A stretch of 64,000 nucleotides of DNA from Terramyces sp. JEL0728. Lineage: Eukaryota; Chytridiomycota; Chytridiomycetes; Rhizophydiales; Terramycetaceae. Of the stretch, positions 9,613 through 22,649 are shown piece by piece; position 1 is the stretch's first letter, and the number at the start of each line of letters is the position of its first letter. The DNA lies in the NCBI GenBank assembly GCA_027603945.1, contig JADIIU010000069.1:1-64000 (forward strand), in the 5' to 3' direction. The notes beneath the pieces are model-generated. The model was not told the DNA's origin. It did no database searches and was given only the letters and a program-made list of their open reading frames with translations. The position numbers were made by a program, and so were the translations under genes.

Positions 9613-11079
9613 ATGCTTGTATTCCAATCAGTATTTAATAGCGAAGAATGCTCTGATATCCCAATATCAATGTATACATTGGACTCTCGTCAGTCGCGTT
9701 TGTTCAAACTCGCTAGCATTTACAACCCGCCATTCCCCAAATGTGGCATGGAAACATATCCCGATCCTAAAGGAATGGGATGTTGCTACTCCTCATTTGA
9801 TTTGTCAATGTCCAAAGGATATCACTCGTTCTCGTATTCCAAACTTGTAGATCCAACAGACTACAACAACTCATTCCCCAAAACTACAAATAATCAAAAT
9901 TACTGCCATATAGTTTTTGCCAATAGCACACAAAGCGGAATGAATGAAGGGTATTATCTGAATGCAGGGACTTGTTTGGACAGCCATGTTACGTGTACAA
10001 ATGGAATCCTAAACATATATAACAGCACGTCAAACTGCAACGGCGACTACGAGACCTATACACTTTCGCCGATATCTACCAACGTTACATCCAACTACTT
10101 AGGCAACATTGCAGTGTCATACAACCTAATCCAGGCGGCCACGCTAACATACAAGTGGACCACCTATTTCCCCCAGGCTCTGATGGTTCCAGTTAACAAA
10201 TGCCCGATGGAGATCATACAGACTGCTGGGTTGGCAGTCGCATTCCTTGGCCTTATCTATGTAGTTTGTATCCGCCTATATCGATTTTACAAGGATCGAA
10301 AATTCAGCAATGTAATTTTGCCCATTGCCCAAATGATGTTGCTTGTCCGTATCGTAATCTATGTGTATACAACTTACGCCGACTATATTCCAGACAGTGT
10401 AATTGGAGCCATAAACATCGTAATGTCGTTCTTCTTTCTTGGCCATTTAATACTGGGCCTTACTTCGGCAAACATCATTTCAAAGATCATGTTTGGGAAT
10501 AAGCTACAAACTATTGCTCTTTATACTACGGTAGTATTGGTTCATTTTGGACTAATGGGATGGGTATACGTTCAAACTGTATATTCTGCGGAAAACCTGG
10601 ATCAGACTTTCTTTTTAAAAAACAGCTCAGTAATAGCCTCATTGCAAACATACTATATCTTTGCGGAAATGGCATTTGACTGCATTCCGCCTGGGGTTCT
10701 GCTTTACAAAGTCCTGAAAATCACCCAGTCAAAGAAAATGTCTATGGTAGCAAAAAACAAATATGGCAGCTTTAAAAAGAAGTTGGCTGCATTGTTTGCA
10801 ATCCAATTTTTTGTCATCGCTGCTATCTGCATTATGCAATTATGCAAAAGCTACTCAAATATCTTTAGAACTGACAGAAACGCTTGGTGTATCTTTGGAA
10901 TTAGCAATTTTCTAATTACCATTCATGCATTAGTGATATTCCACTATTTTGAAGAGTTGAAGTTTATCACTCAAGAAGTATTCGTGAAAAAAGCGTCTTT
11001 TACGCCAAAACACAATGCTGGTGGTGATGTCACTGTATCCCCGCCCAAATTACACGGAAGTAAAGAATTATTAGAATAA
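9613..11079 (+). CDS. 7TM protein with eight-cysteine ectodomain, member 2
   Basis: Protein of 488 residues, closest to member 1 at 6183-7679. The ectodomain has C-x3-P-x-S-M, CGMETYP, GCCYSSFDLSMSKGYHS, YC, then C...C...C, ending with the shared VPVNKCPMEI just before TM1. Seven helices follow, with FRTDRNAW before TM7 and the terminal helix HYFEELKFIT. The N-terminus is short (MLVFQSVFNSEEC) and carries no signal peptide. Several NxS/T sites support an extracellular N-terminus. Intronless. Function unknown; a surface receptor role is inferred from topology and family expansion. Confidence 0.8.
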   Translation: MLVFQSVFNSEECSDIPISMYTLDSRQSRLFKLASIYNPPFPKCGMETYPDPKGMGCCYSSFDLSMSKGYHSFSYSKLVDPTDYNNSFPKTTNNQNYCHIVFANSTQSGMNEGYYLNAGTCLDSHVTCTNGILNIYNSTSNCNGDYETYTLSPISTNVTSNYLGNIAVSYNLIQAATLTYKWTTYFPQALMVPVNKCPMEIIQTAGLAVAFLGLIYVVCIRLYRFYKDRKFSNVILPIAQMMLLVRIVIYVYTTYADYIPDSVIGAINIVMSFFFLGHLILGLTSANIISKIMFGNKLQTIALYTTVVLVHFGLMGWVYVQTVYSAENLDQTFFLKNSSVIASLQTYYIFAEMAFDCIPPGVLLYKVLKITQSKKMSMVAKNKYGSFKKKLAALFAIQFFVIAAICIMQLCKSYSNIFRTDRNAWCIFGISNFLITIHALVIFHYFEELKFITQEVFVKKASFTPKHNAGGDVTVSPPKLHGSKELLE

Positions 11080-11108
11080 AATCATATGTGCAGGTCGTTT
11101 CATAACGT

Positions 11109-11357
11109 TTATTCAGAAGTATAGCAAGTAGTGGGGTCCATTTGCTTGTTCAAATTTCCACAGCCGGCAGCGTTGCATGCAACATAACAAGGGTAGTTAT
11201 GCACACATTCACCGAAACAGTTATTGTACGGATTGTTCCATTTATATCCTGCTGGTCTGCAAAATGCCTTTCCGGGATAAGGAGTGCAATCAACAGTGTA
11301 TTGGCCTTGATTGTGGTTTGCAAGGACGATTGATACAAGGGCAAAGATAGTGTTCAT
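11109..11357 (-). CDS. Small secreted cysteine-rich protein
   Basis: 82-residue protein with a short hydrophobic leader (MNTIFALVSIVLAN) and eight Cys in the remaining ~68 residues, including C-x3-C-x5-C-x3-C-x4-C. Size, leader and cysteine content fit a secreted protein stabilised by four disulfides, as is common among fungal effectors, adhesins and antimicrobial peptides. No family recognised. It ends 29 bp from the stop of the 7TM gene at 9613-11079, in convergent orientation. Confidence 0.65.
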   Translation of the reverse strand: MNTIFALVSIVLANHNQGQYTVDCTPYPGKAFCRPAGYKWNNPYNNCFGECVHNYPCYVACNAAGCGNLNKQMDPTTCYTSE

Positions 11358-11520
11358 GACTGGTGCGCCAATTTACCTCAATTTATGTGTTTCCAGCGAG
11401 ACACGATGGTCCCTGCTTGTCTGGTACAACCACATTGCAGCACCAACCAGGAGACAGCAGCAACTCATTAGACACTATTCGGAAATCGAGTGCACTCATA
11501 CTCTATATGGATAAAACTAT

Positions 11521-12369
<849 letters not shown>

Positions 12370-12388
12370 TTATTAGGAAATCACGTGA

Positions 12389-13211
12389 TCAAGACTTTAA
12401 GAATCCAACTACAGCATCCATAAACTCGTTTGGTCTGCTGGCGTGCACCCTAGCGTTAGATAAAGCATACCAGTGTCCGGCGTCTATTTTGGCAAACTCG
12501 CTTTTTGGAAACATTTGCCTAATTTGGTTGAAATGGTTGTCTGGAATATAATCGCTTCGTGTTCCTTGAATAAATAATGTTTCGCCATTGTATACGCCTT
12601 GTCTATCAAACCCCCAAACGCCATCAATTTCATTCCCAAGGGTGCTGAGGTTGATCCTGAACTTATACTCTCCGCCATCTTGTTTAAGGTTTGTCAATAG
12701 GAATTGTCTGACGGTTATTCCAGGGATTGTGCGAGCTAGATACTCGTCAGCATGTTTCATACTTTTAATCCCCATCTGAGATAGTTTTGTCATTTCTGTA
12801 ATGTATAGTTTAAATAACGATCCGGATTTGATTGGGATTGGAGATACATCCACTACAACCAATTTATTTAGTAGTTGCGGCTCTTGCAGTGCGACATACA
12901 TAGAAACTTTACCTCCCATACCTGGATTAATTTATTGTACTGTGTCCCATCAGATTAACTGGTCCTAAAGGTTGGATAAACTCCTGGACATCTACTGCCA
13001 TGAGATCATATGAATGTGTTTGCGTATGAGGAGAATCTCCATGGTTCCTTAAATCCAATGCAAATACTTCTGCCGACAACTTTTTTGAAAGGGATTTTGA
13101 GAGCGAAGTCCAATTTTGTTTGGAACCGAATAGCCCTGGTAATATCACCAACGGAGGGTTCTTAATCACTGGAGGCGAATGTTTGCTGAATGCCAATTTT
13201 ACACTTTTCAT
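12389..13211 (-). CDS. Alpha/beta hydrolase, ABHD11 family
   Basis: Serine hydrolase of the ABHD11 family, usually mitochondrial, 260 residues. The start MKSVKLAFSK is the first ATG of the frame. Visible are the oxyanion region PGLFGSKQNW, DLRNHGDS, the nucleophile elbow GHSMGGK, the catalytic-His motif AGHWVHASRPNEF, and an Asp in the GTRSDYI strand. Introns: 12922-12940 (19 nt) within GHS|MGG, and 12450-12470 (21 nt, in frame without stop) within GHW|VHAS. If retained, the latter adds seven spurious residues. The elbow serine codon is itself split by the first intron. Confidence 0.92.
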
Positions 13212-13391
13212 TTTTTGTGAAAAATAGTTGTGCAAGAGGATGAGTAACAATTGAATTGGAAGATCAAAGCCATTCTGCTATTGCACCGAGCCTTACCTAA
13301 CATGGAAATGGTCAAGGAGTGAACACAATTACCAATTGCGCGTCTTTTATAAACAAGCGACATTTTTATTCAAAATTACTGCAAGGGTGGT

Positions 13392-16300
13392 TCAATAATC
13401 TTGGGAAGGATCTGTGACTTCAACATTAGCAGGTTCAGTGGAACGATCGTCATCTGGGTTCGCATCATCACCAGTGTGGTTTGAAGGACTAATTGATGCA
13501 GCTGAATCGGAAACCTTTGTGGATTCCAGTGGTGAAATAGACTGGATTAAATTAGTTGGATTTTCAGCTGGGAGAGCAGCAGTCTCTGTTTGAACTAGAT
13601 TTTTTGCAGGACTAGTTGCCACGGGAGATGATACTGCTGGACTAGCGGCTGCTTTAATCGGGCTAGAAGGTTTACCTGGACTGGATAGTCGAATGGGAGA
13701 TTTAATTGGGCTTTCCCTTTTTCCAGGGGATTTTACCGGGTTTGATGTGTTATCGGAGGTTGGCTCGTCAACTTTGGGTATCATCGTACTAGAGGGTCTA
13801 ACCAATTTGATAGGAACACTGGTTCTTACAATTACCTTTTCTGGACTTTTTGGTTTATCGTCAGCGGTTTCTTTCTCTGGGCTTTCCTTCACGGTGTTTG
13901 ATGCGCCATTCGACTGATTTGATGGCACTTTATCCTTCACTGGGGAAAGAGCTTCTTTTACAGGGCTGGCCGGCACAGAAACATCCAGCTTGGGGCTGCC
14001 AGCTTTAGAAACGGACTTGTTGCCCTGTTCTTCAAGTGCATCAATTGATTCAGGCTCGTCAACATCCATTTCAGCAGTATGATCTTCAACATGTGTTTTA
14101 ATCTGCAAAGTATTGACTTCTTTGACAGGGCTATTGGTAATATTTGATGGTGTAATTTGTACAGGAGTTGTGATATTTGTTTGAGTAATATTAATGGATA
14201 CCGCGGTTTGAGTAAATACCTGTGAATCAATTGGCATTGCCCGATGTTCTTGAGCAGTTGGAATAACAGGTGCGGACTCTATACTATCTACCACATCAAT
14301 CAAACTAGATATTCTGCTACCAACATGGCTAGTGCTGTGAGATTTCCCGGCTGACACCTTTGTAGTATTGTCCGATTTTGGGTCTTTTACTGCTCCATGG
14401 GATAATTCCATAAGAGCTTGAACAGGATCAATATCAGCCCTTGAAATCAGCGTATGATCAAAACTGTTTGATTTACGAATTCCAAGGTCTGGACTATTAT
14501 GACGACTCCTTGAAAGCAGAGTATTCAAAGTGATGCGATCTTTAGACAGTTCGTTAGATATGCTTGGTAAATGAACAGGATTGTAAATAGACGAAATGGG
14601 CTTCAAATGATCATGGCCATCTGAACTTTGCACTTTAAGTTTTGGCAATAGTAAATCGTCAATTGTTAATGACTGGTTACCTCTCATTCGCGGTGAAGTT
14701 TCATTAACAACTGGATCTACACGTTTTAATACCGGACTGGAGATATGAATGCTGTTTGATCGAACAATTTTTTCACTTAAACCGCCATATTGTTTCAATG
14801 CTGGAGTCTGGATTACCGGAGGAGTCCTTTCACGATCATTCAGCCCTTCGGCTACATCCGGGGTTTGCTTTTTGATGAAGCTCTGTAGTGAGATCCTTGG
14901 TTTTTCTTCCACCTTTTCCACAGATTTGACTTTGGTTGGTTGATCGTTTTGTGGTAATCCCATTTTAAATTTGAGGATAATCGGCTTGTGTTTTTGCTCT
15001 TCAGGTTTTTCGATTTGGAATTCGGCTAGATACTTCTTTGGATCATCCGGCGATTTAGCTACGATGGATTTTCTCTTTCCTTGGGCAGCAACCGGGTTTT
15101 CAATAATGAACTCTCGCTGTTGAATAGGCGTAACATTAGGGGGTGTTCTTCCGCTTGATTCCAGGAAATCTTTACTTTTGAGGATACTTCCGCGTCTTCC
15201 TTCCTTTGGATTTTCCATTATAAATTTATGCTGTTGTAATTCATGGGTTCGATACGACTCTCCTTTCGAGCGGTCGGCAACATGGCCGTCATTATTTCCT
15301 TCAACTTGACTTTCAACGATAAATTCATGCTTGACGGGGTTGGATTCGGCTTCAGTAACGTCGAAACTAGGTGATCTGCTTTTGACATAGCTTGACCAGT
15401 TGGGATTTGCGTTTTGTCCCGGGTCGAGATTCTGTTGTAGAACAACTTCTTGCGCCAGTGCAGGTAAACTCATTCTACGATACGGATCCAGCAGGGCAGA
15501 CTTTGGCGAACTAATTAAATTCTTTACCGAAGCTGACATGGTTGCAGGAGGGTGATATTCTGTTTGCTTCACAATTTCAGATATTTGCGGCAGCTTTGCA
15601 ACAAGGGATTCTACTAATTTGCGACTATGAGCCATTGGGGTATTCGGTTGCTTTACTATTCCAACCTCAACAACTTCCTCTTCATCCTTCTCAGCAGTTG
15701 GGGTTTCGGCAGGTAGCTTTTCATCTTGGCCATGTCCAGCTTCGTTCAACACATCGTCCAGTTTCAACTTTTTGCGAGAATTGTGGAAATAATTTCGTAC
15801 TTGAATCGCAGATTTACTTTGGAGCACCTTGGCAATAGTTTCCCAATTACGGCCGTACTGAGCAAGAGCTTTCAAAAATTCTGAGCGTTCTGATACAGAC
15901 CAATAGGACACAGTTCTTCTAGCGGTTTCAGTCGCGTTTTCGGGTTGAACCACGCCATCTTCAAGCACTTCGCCTTCTTCCCCAATAGATTTCTTGACAC
16001 GCTTAGCCTTCTTTTCACCCGGCTCTTTGATCTTTCTTTTCTTTTCTGGTTGCTGGTTAGATACTTCGTTTTCATTCTCTTCATCAGCTGCTGCTCCTTC
16101 TTCTTCGTTCTGATCAGGCTTCTTTTCTTCCAGTTGACCAGACTCTGAACGTTTTCGCGGTTTGGCACCTGGCTTTCTTCCAGGCCCTTTCTTTTTTGGA
16201 GCTTCTTCATCCCCTTGCTGTTTCCGGCTGCTGTTGTAAAAGAATTTACATTGGGCGGCAGTTTTCGAGCCAAGCATACTTGATACAGCTGCGAAATCTT

Positions 16301-18615
16301 TACCAAACAAATCAAAGCCACGCATAGCCCTAGTCTTTTCATCTTCAGTCCACAGCGATAGCTGAGCATTAGTCTTTTCAGCGTCATCGCCCATATTGGG
16401 TGAGATTGGGGTCGCAGCGGGTTCAACCTCAACGGCGTGGGGTTTATGGTATAACTCTTCCTCAGATTCTTCGCCATCGTCGTCATTATCATATTTTCTC
16501 TGTAATCGAACAACCTCTTCATCTTCATGCAATCGATAAGTCCTAAACATGCTCGGGGCTTCCTCTGCTTCGGCCTTTTCCTTTCGCCTCCGTCCTCTTC
16601 CAGGCATACTACTTCGGCGCAAAAGATTCTTGAATCTGAGATTGATCTTTTCGCGATAGTAATATTGAACACAATCGTGGGTGGATTTTTGCTCCAAACA
16701 CCCTGCAATTTTGTAAAAATCTTTTCCGTATTTGACGAGATTGGTTTTAAAAACATTTCGGTCATTGTCTGACCATCTATAATCCATTAGGCTGTTGAAA
16801 GCTGCTAAATCTCTTTCTGGATCCTGAACAAGGTTATTTGTGTTATGGAAAGATATTTGTCTCCGAATTTCAGGATCCGTTATCATTGGCACATCCTTGG
16901 CACATCGCTCGGCAATAGGTAATTTCGATTCGTCCGGAACAATACCCAAAAATGAAAGAGCATTTTGCCATTCTTCCTCACTTCGTACAACATCAGATCT
17001 AAATCCAGTTCTGCGAGTCGATCTAGTGCCAGACGCAGATTGAACAGAGTCTTCGGTATTTGGTAAATTCACAGCTGCTGCAATTGGTGTGCCTGAACTT
17101 TTTTCCTTTTTGTTCTCCAGCTTTTTAACCTTTTTCAACCAAGTTTCCTTATAAGACGCGAATTGATCTTGTAATTCGTCTTGTTCGGCAATGTAATCCA
17201 GTTTCTGATTTCGCAAGAATCGAACAATGGCGGAACGCAGTTTAACATCTACCTTGGTAGCTGTTTCAAATATAGCTGGATCATAGGAGGGAAAAGTGTG
17301 GTTGGTTGGCTCAGCAAGGTTATACAAGGCAGTAGCTCTTTCCACGCTTTTGATTCTAAAAGTCCTGTTCAGCTTTCTATTAGCGCTGTAGATATCAGCA
17401 ATCAGCGACTCAGTGGAAACGGGATCTTTGGACTTGTGCTGAATAAACTTTGGCCGGAATTCTTCCATGATGAATTCAGGCAGTTTCTTGATCTTTTCTG
17501 ACACATCTTCAATAACTGACTCAGATGCATTTCCTCCACTTTTTTCTTTTGCAGCAGCAATCTTTGTCCTTACATTTGTGAGCATGCGTTCTTGTTTTGC
17601 AATTTCGTTATCAATACGATCAATCTGTTCTTCAATGTATTCCTGGTCGTACATATCATCGCTTTCTGAACTGTCGCTGGCAGAAAAATCCCGAGGAGTC
17701 TCTTTTTTGGCAGCCAATAATGAAGCTTTTTGGGCAATTGGAGATACTTGACGATCTTCCTTTCCATCCACGTCCATTTTAGAATCATCCCCATTCATTG
17801 AAAAGCGATTTGGTGTTAATCCTGGAATTGAGCGTCTTCTTTTTTGAACGCCCATCGAAGCCATCAAACTTGGTCCATTTGATGGTGGATGTGGTGCTTG
17901 ATATAGCCGTTGATAAGGTAAATCACGTCTTTCAAAAGATTGTTCAGGTGGCCATCTTTGAGGGGATCTAGGCCGGTTTTGAAAGAATTCCCGTTGTTGC
18001 ATACCGGGACGGTACTCTCTAGGAGCTGTTTGCGGTTCCCTTTGATATCTATCATGAATATAAAAGTACGGTCGCTGGTATTGATGATGAAAACTGTCTT
18101 CTCTGCGCATATATGGCGGTTCTCTTTCCCGTTCAAACCTTGGTCTTTCCCTATTCATCCATCTATCATTACGGACATCCCTGTTTCTCTGCCAGTCTTG
18201 TTCCATGTACCTGGGATCTCTATCAAACGGTCTACCCATATTGGGAGAGTTTTGAAATCTTTCCCTACTGAACCGTGCCTAGTATTAATACAAAATACAT
18301 CTTTTTGCTCTGGCGAAATGATATCTGCTCTGTATCGTTGATGTGAAATGTCTTCATCAAATTGTTCATTTCTCCCGGTTCTGAATCTATCAGAATCTAT
18401 TAGCGATGGCGGAAATCTCTTGTACGGCTTTGGAGTTCCATCAGGTGGAAATCTTTGCCCTTCTTCTCTTCTGAAATCATTTCTAAACAGCGGTCTGTTG
18501 TCCTGCGACTGTGTACGCTTCCTAAAATCACTAGAATTAGTATTTAGTACCGCTGAGGATCTGGTCTTAAATATTCAGGCGGATTTGGCCTGCGGTTGAA
18601 CTGGCTGTTTTGCAT
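13392..18615 (-). CDS. SNT1: Snt1-like SANT-domain corepressor (NCoR/SMRT-related)
   Basis: Nuclear scaffold of 1727 residues related to yeast Snt1 (Set3C histone deacetylase complex) and animal NCoR/SMRT. An Arg-rich disordered N-terminus is followed by a coiled coil and three SANT/Myb repeats near residues 595-650 (YRWSDNDRNVFKTNLVKYGKDF), 735-785 (LWTEDEKTRAMRGFDLFGKDF) and 885-935 (YWSVSERSEFLKALAQYGRNW). The first SANT sits where the deacetylase-activating domain is expected. Basic acidic linkers and a long Ser/Pro-rich tail with repeated SPxK sites follow. The true start is at 18615: two 20-nt introns, 18531-18550 and 18279-18298, join about 110 N-terminal residues to the main exon. Confidence 0.9.
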
Positions 18616-18933
18616 TTGTTTTGTCAAAAGTGAATCTGCGGATTTTTAAACTTGAAATGGCCAAAATTCACTGAAATGGCATGGCACCTCCTGGAAGGCT
18701 CAAGAATGCCGACAAGAGTGTAACAGTTCCGTCAAAAGCAATCTCTCACGATCTTTATCATCCCATTTCATGTTAGTCCACCACAGATAGTTTCAGACCC
18801 AGATAACTCTCACTGATTCTCACTACCCTGAAATTATCCTACACTCTATAGGTTTGGGAATAACCTTTCTTAACCCTAGCCCTCGAGTATAAAGCAAGTG
18901 AAATTTTTTTTTCTTCAAGTCACCTCTAAGAAA
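18616..18933. promoter_or_regulatory. Shared upstream region of SNT1 and RPS20
   Basis: 318 bp between the divergent starts of SNT1 and RPS20. Near the RPS20 side are AACCCTAGCCCT at 18872-18883 and a TATA-like GAGTATAAAGC at about 18885-18895, then a T-rich tract before the ATG. The first motif resembles the telo-box/HomolE element of ribosomal-protein promoters. Nothing else recognised. Confidence 0.5.
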
Positions 18934-19299
18934 ATGTCTTACGTCGCTCCAGCTAAAAAGGACCAAGAAAACTTTGTCGAACCAACAATCCACCGCATCC
19001 GTATCACCTTGACCTCCCGTAACGTCAAGAACCTCGAAAAGGTTTGCGCTGATTTGATCCAACGTTCAAAGGACAAGAACCTTAAAGTTAAAGGTCCAGT
19101 CCGTTTGCCAACCAAGCACTTGAGAATCGCCACCCGTAAGACTCCTAACGGTGAAGGTTCCAAGACTTGGGATGCATGGACCATGAACATCCACAAACGC
19201 TTGATTGATTTGTACTCTCCATCTGAAATCGTCAAGCAAATCACTTCCATTGCCATTGAACCTGGTGTCGAAGTTGAAGTTACTGTCCAAAACAACTAA
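18934..19299 (+). CDS. RPS20: 40S ribosomal protein uS10 (RPS20)
   Basis: Small-subunit ribosomal protein uS10, 121 residues, full length. Family hallmarks are [46 protein letters not shown] and the VKQITSI block near the C-terminus. The start is the ATG at 18934 ([13 protein letters not shown]); upstream in-frame codons belong to the T-rich leader. Single exon. Codon use is strongly biased, as expected for a highly expressed gene. It runs divergently from SNT1 and its 3' end converges on the PP2C gene 94 bp away. Confidence 0.97.
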   Translation: MSYVAPAKKDQENFVEPTIHRIRITLTSRNVKNLEKVCADLIQRSKDKNLKVKGPVRLPTKHLRIATRKTPNGEGSKTWDAWTMNIHKRLIDLYSPSEIVKQITSIAIEPGVEVEVTVQNN

Positions 19300-19393
19300 T
19301 TTTCAAATATATTATTTGTTTCACTATTATTGCCAAGATTTATACAAGGGATTATTAGAATTCAACTGGTTTGCCATAATTCTTTTAAAATAT

Positions 19394-20733
19394 TTATTCA
19401 AAACTTTGGTTAAGCTGAATAACAATGGCAGTAAGATTATCTGTAGAGAAATTGTCCAATGCATAATCAACAAGCATATCTGCAGCCTCTTGTGGATCCT
19501 TGACATCTTCAATCAAGTCTACAGCGCTCTGGTCTGAACACACATCCCATATCTAACATTAATAGCATCTACCCCGTCGCATGCTAATATAATTAGATTA
19601 TCTTCTGGTGTAATTTCCGTCTCGACAGTGTATGGTGATCCAATTACCCAGTCCTTCATACTTAAATCTCCCAGAGATCTGGTAACTGCTAACACACCTG
19701 GATTAATAACGGCTACCATTGACTCTGTTGTTCATCATAAACCCTCCAGATTCAACAATTCGCCTTGACTCGTTTACATCTGATCCTTTGTGGTCGTACG
19801 AAAGTCTGACGGCTTTTCCGTTACGTCTACGTTAATATCATCAGTACGAAACAACTGCCCTTGCATCTCCTACATTTGCTGTATATAATACGCGCTACGT
19901 TAACAAGCAAGTACTTTCTTCTTGCCATCCCGCTCTTCCATATGCAAAAACGCAACTACCGCTGTGCATCCACTGTGTAACCCTTTTTTCTGCGATAACT
20001 GTTTATCCGTTAGTAAAAAGGCATCGTTCAATATATCTGACACTGATTTTTGGGGATTTTCTTTCAGCAATGCGCAGAAATGCTGCGTTAATATTGGATA
20101 CCTTGTGGAAATTATCTCCGCAATAATCTGCCGCTGTTCTACCTGCATGCCCATCGAAAACGGCAAAGAAGCCTGCGTTAAATCAAAATTACCATTTCCA
20201 GTCTTATCTGCAAAATTGTATAGTATGGTATGAGAATCCTAGAATAAAAAACAGAGCACTTCCATGGTTCTTCTATGTTTTTTGTTTCTATCTTCAGCAA
20301 ACCCTGCTTTGAATCCAGATTCCAGAAAATCTTTATCGCTTGACGGATTAAACCCCTCTTCTTCTTCTGCCGGTTTAACAATCTTGTTTCCATGCTCATC
20401 TTCGTCTTCTGAATCACTATCATCACGGTTTGGCGACCGTTTTGATTTCCTCTGTATTTTCTTTGGCAAGTCATCATTATCATCCGAAACAGTAAGCAGT
20501 ATAGAGGAATTAGTAATAGTACTCCAACTAACTGGGGTATCTGTTTCACTTTCCGAGTCTAAAACTGTTTTCTCTGTTCCTGGATCTAATCCCATTGGTT
20601 TTGGAGCTTTATTAAGCGAATTTGAAGGTGACCTTGGTATTAAGCCTGCTTTGAAAACTCCTCCTGGCGGCGCTAGTTTATTATCTGTTGTGCTTTTGTT
20701 ATTTACAGAAGAATTCTCTGGAGTTGAATCCAT
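19394..20733 (-). CDS. PP2C-type protein phosphatase (Ptc1-like), eight exons
   Basis: Metal-dependent Ser/Thr phosphatase of the PPM/PP2C family, 399 residues after splicing. A ~150-residue acidic, Ser-rich N-terminus precedes the catalytic domain. Visible motifs: [16 protein letters not shown] (metal Asp), [39 protein letters not shown] and [10 protein letters not shown]. Seven introns of 21, 20, 19, 20, 21, 19 and 20 nt lie at 20239-20259, 20173-20192, 20083-20101, 19895-19914, 19827-19847, 19698-19716 and 19553-19572. Removing them restores every motif and leaves exactly 400 codons. The closest yeast counterpart appears to be Ptc1, a negative regulator of stress MAPK signalling; orthology is inferred. 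Confidence 0.93.
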
Positions 20734-21028
20734 TTAAAGTTCCTCTAGCTGTGAAAAAGATTAGGAAAGGGCGGCGCGACCATCGATCTCTCATTAGTTA
20801 AATCCGATACTGAGTGTGATTGAGGCGATATAATGATATCCATATTCGCATTTGACTAGCGGAATTCTTTTTGCTGCTTATTCCTGGTCCCAACTTGATC
20901 TGGAACCTATCGTAGAATCCCACAGACTAGAATAATCAAAAAGAATACTAGGAGCGGAATGTACGACCTCTATTCGAAATGAGGCCCTCTCAATTATCCG
21001 CATCCGTCGCGATGCTAAACTACCAGAA

Positions 21029-22467
21029 CTAGGCTTTATTTTTCAATAGGTTTGTATAATGTTCTCCGATCCAGTTGACACCTTGCATTTCAATTAATCT
21101 CGAAACAGCCCTTTGGAAAGCAAACACTTCTTCATTACCGGTAAACATGGGACTGTTCAGCTAATATTAATTAATAGTACTTGTTTCGTATCCAATTTCA
21201 AATCATCAAATAGTAGTCTATCAGCGTTTTGGAAAGAAATCTGTCCTTCTTTACCAGAAAACAGTGCCTTTAGCGACGATTCAAATGAGGCTATTAGCCG
21301 TACTTTGTGATCGTATAATGCATCAATCAAAGTGATAAATCTACGAGCTTCACTGCGATGCGAGAGACTCATTTGTGGAATATTTTTGATGATCACTACA
21401 TCGAATTGGTTTGCTAGCTCAAGGTAATCTGCGGCACTATGAGGCTCACTACATAGTTGGTGAAAAGTAGCAGTGGCAATTCTACCGCTGCTTGTGATTG
21501 TCATTTGTCTTCCCCAGAATTCCAGTACTTTTTGTTCCACTTTTTGTCAGAAAAATATACCTTTAGCCGCTGAAATTTTCTTGAAAATGCCATCCAACTG
21601 TTGAGCAGAATGAGGGTCTTTGCTGTCATAGTAAACTTGTAATCTCTCCTGTTCAATTGTACGGAAATCTACTCCTGAATTCAAAGAATGAATATGACAC
21701 TTTTGTTTAAGCAAATCAATAGTAGGCAAGAACGATTCTCTTTGAATTCCATTCTTGTACAATTCATCAGGGTGTCTATTTGACGTAGCAACCATCACAA
21801 CTCCGTTATTAAACAGTTCAGAGCATAACCGTTTTAATAACATGGCATCAGCGATATCTGTGACTTGGAATTCATCAAAGCATAGCAACCACGCGTCTTT
21901 AGCCAAATCTTGGGCGATTAAAGGTATAGGATCATATGTAATGCCTTGTAAATAGCTATTTACCATACTGGGTACGTAGTTGATGCACTCTGGCATGAAC
22001 ATCCTGCATGAACTGGTGGAAATGCACTCGTCGTTTTTCCTTGATGGGCACATTTTCATAAAACAAGTCCATGATCATTGATTTGCCTGTGTCAGCAAGA
22101 TATACCTGTCCCAACGTTACCATGCAAGTACAATCCTATTGGCCCATCAACTTTTTTAGTTTTCTTTGACGTTTTAAACATATTTTGCAGCTACATTAGC
22201 GATGAATACTTTGGTGATAAAATTCCCTTCTTCTTCGATCCACTTGAAATCCGGCGATTTTAAATCATCTTGATTCTGCTTTTTCTGGTGCTGCCTGATT
22301 TTATTTCCGGTGATATTTGGTTTATAATTCAACAATTTTTCATGGAGATTTTGCAGTAGCTTTGCTGTTTCCAGCTGATGATTATTTGGTCTGAGTTTGT
22401 TGGCGCTGATCAGTTTTTTATAAGCTTGAATTGGTCCATGCTCAGCAGTAGAATATCTTTTGTACAT
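21029..22467 (-). CDS. AFG1: AFG1/LACE1-like mitochondrial ATPase
   Basis: P-loop ATPase of the Afg1/LACE1 family, an inner-membrane-associated factor in mitochondrial protein quality control; 446 residues. Visible are the family start GPIQAYKKLI, Walker A GNVGTGKS, VHFHQFMQDVHARVHQL, Walker B LLCFDEFQVTD, sensor ATSNRHPDELYKNG, and the C-terminal FTGNEEVFAFQRAVSRL. Five introns: 22191-22209, 22087-22105 and 21945-21963 (19 nt each), 21540-21560 (21 nt) and 21161-21180 (20 nt). The start is the ATG of MYKRYSTAEHG, giving a short basic leader suited to mitochondrial import; an upstream exon cannot be excluded. Confidence 0.93.
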
Positions 22468-22649
22468 TGGGATTTTTTTTCTCGAAACGTGGATAATAGT
22501 GCTCGTGCCTTTGGCGAATTTATTTCCCACTCTTTCATTATGATTTGGATGCGCTATTCAGACGATTGGAATAATCCATGGCGAATATTGCGATGCCGCC
22601 AACTATTCAACCTCTCGTCCTGGAATGACAAATTCTACAGTAATATTAT

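Noticed and set aside
18872..18883. Telomere repeat remnant
   Set aside because: Only two CCCTA-like units, placed immediately upstream of a ribosomal-protein gene; better explained as a promoter element.
20940..21005. Possible tRNA (TTCGAAA within a hairpin)
   Set aside because: The stem is only four pairs with an oversized loop and no matching acceptor or D arm; no other convincing tRNA was seen in the window.
20885..21007. 41-codon minus-strand frame between AFG1 and the PP2C gene
   Set aside because: Short, no recognisable motif, lies in likely 5' flank of PP2C; no support beyond being open.
22162..22200. 16-nt or 31-nt intron alternatives in AFG1
   Set aside because: The 19-nt option at 22191-22209 has a proper GTA donor and CTAAT branch site and gives a sequence co-linear with the family.
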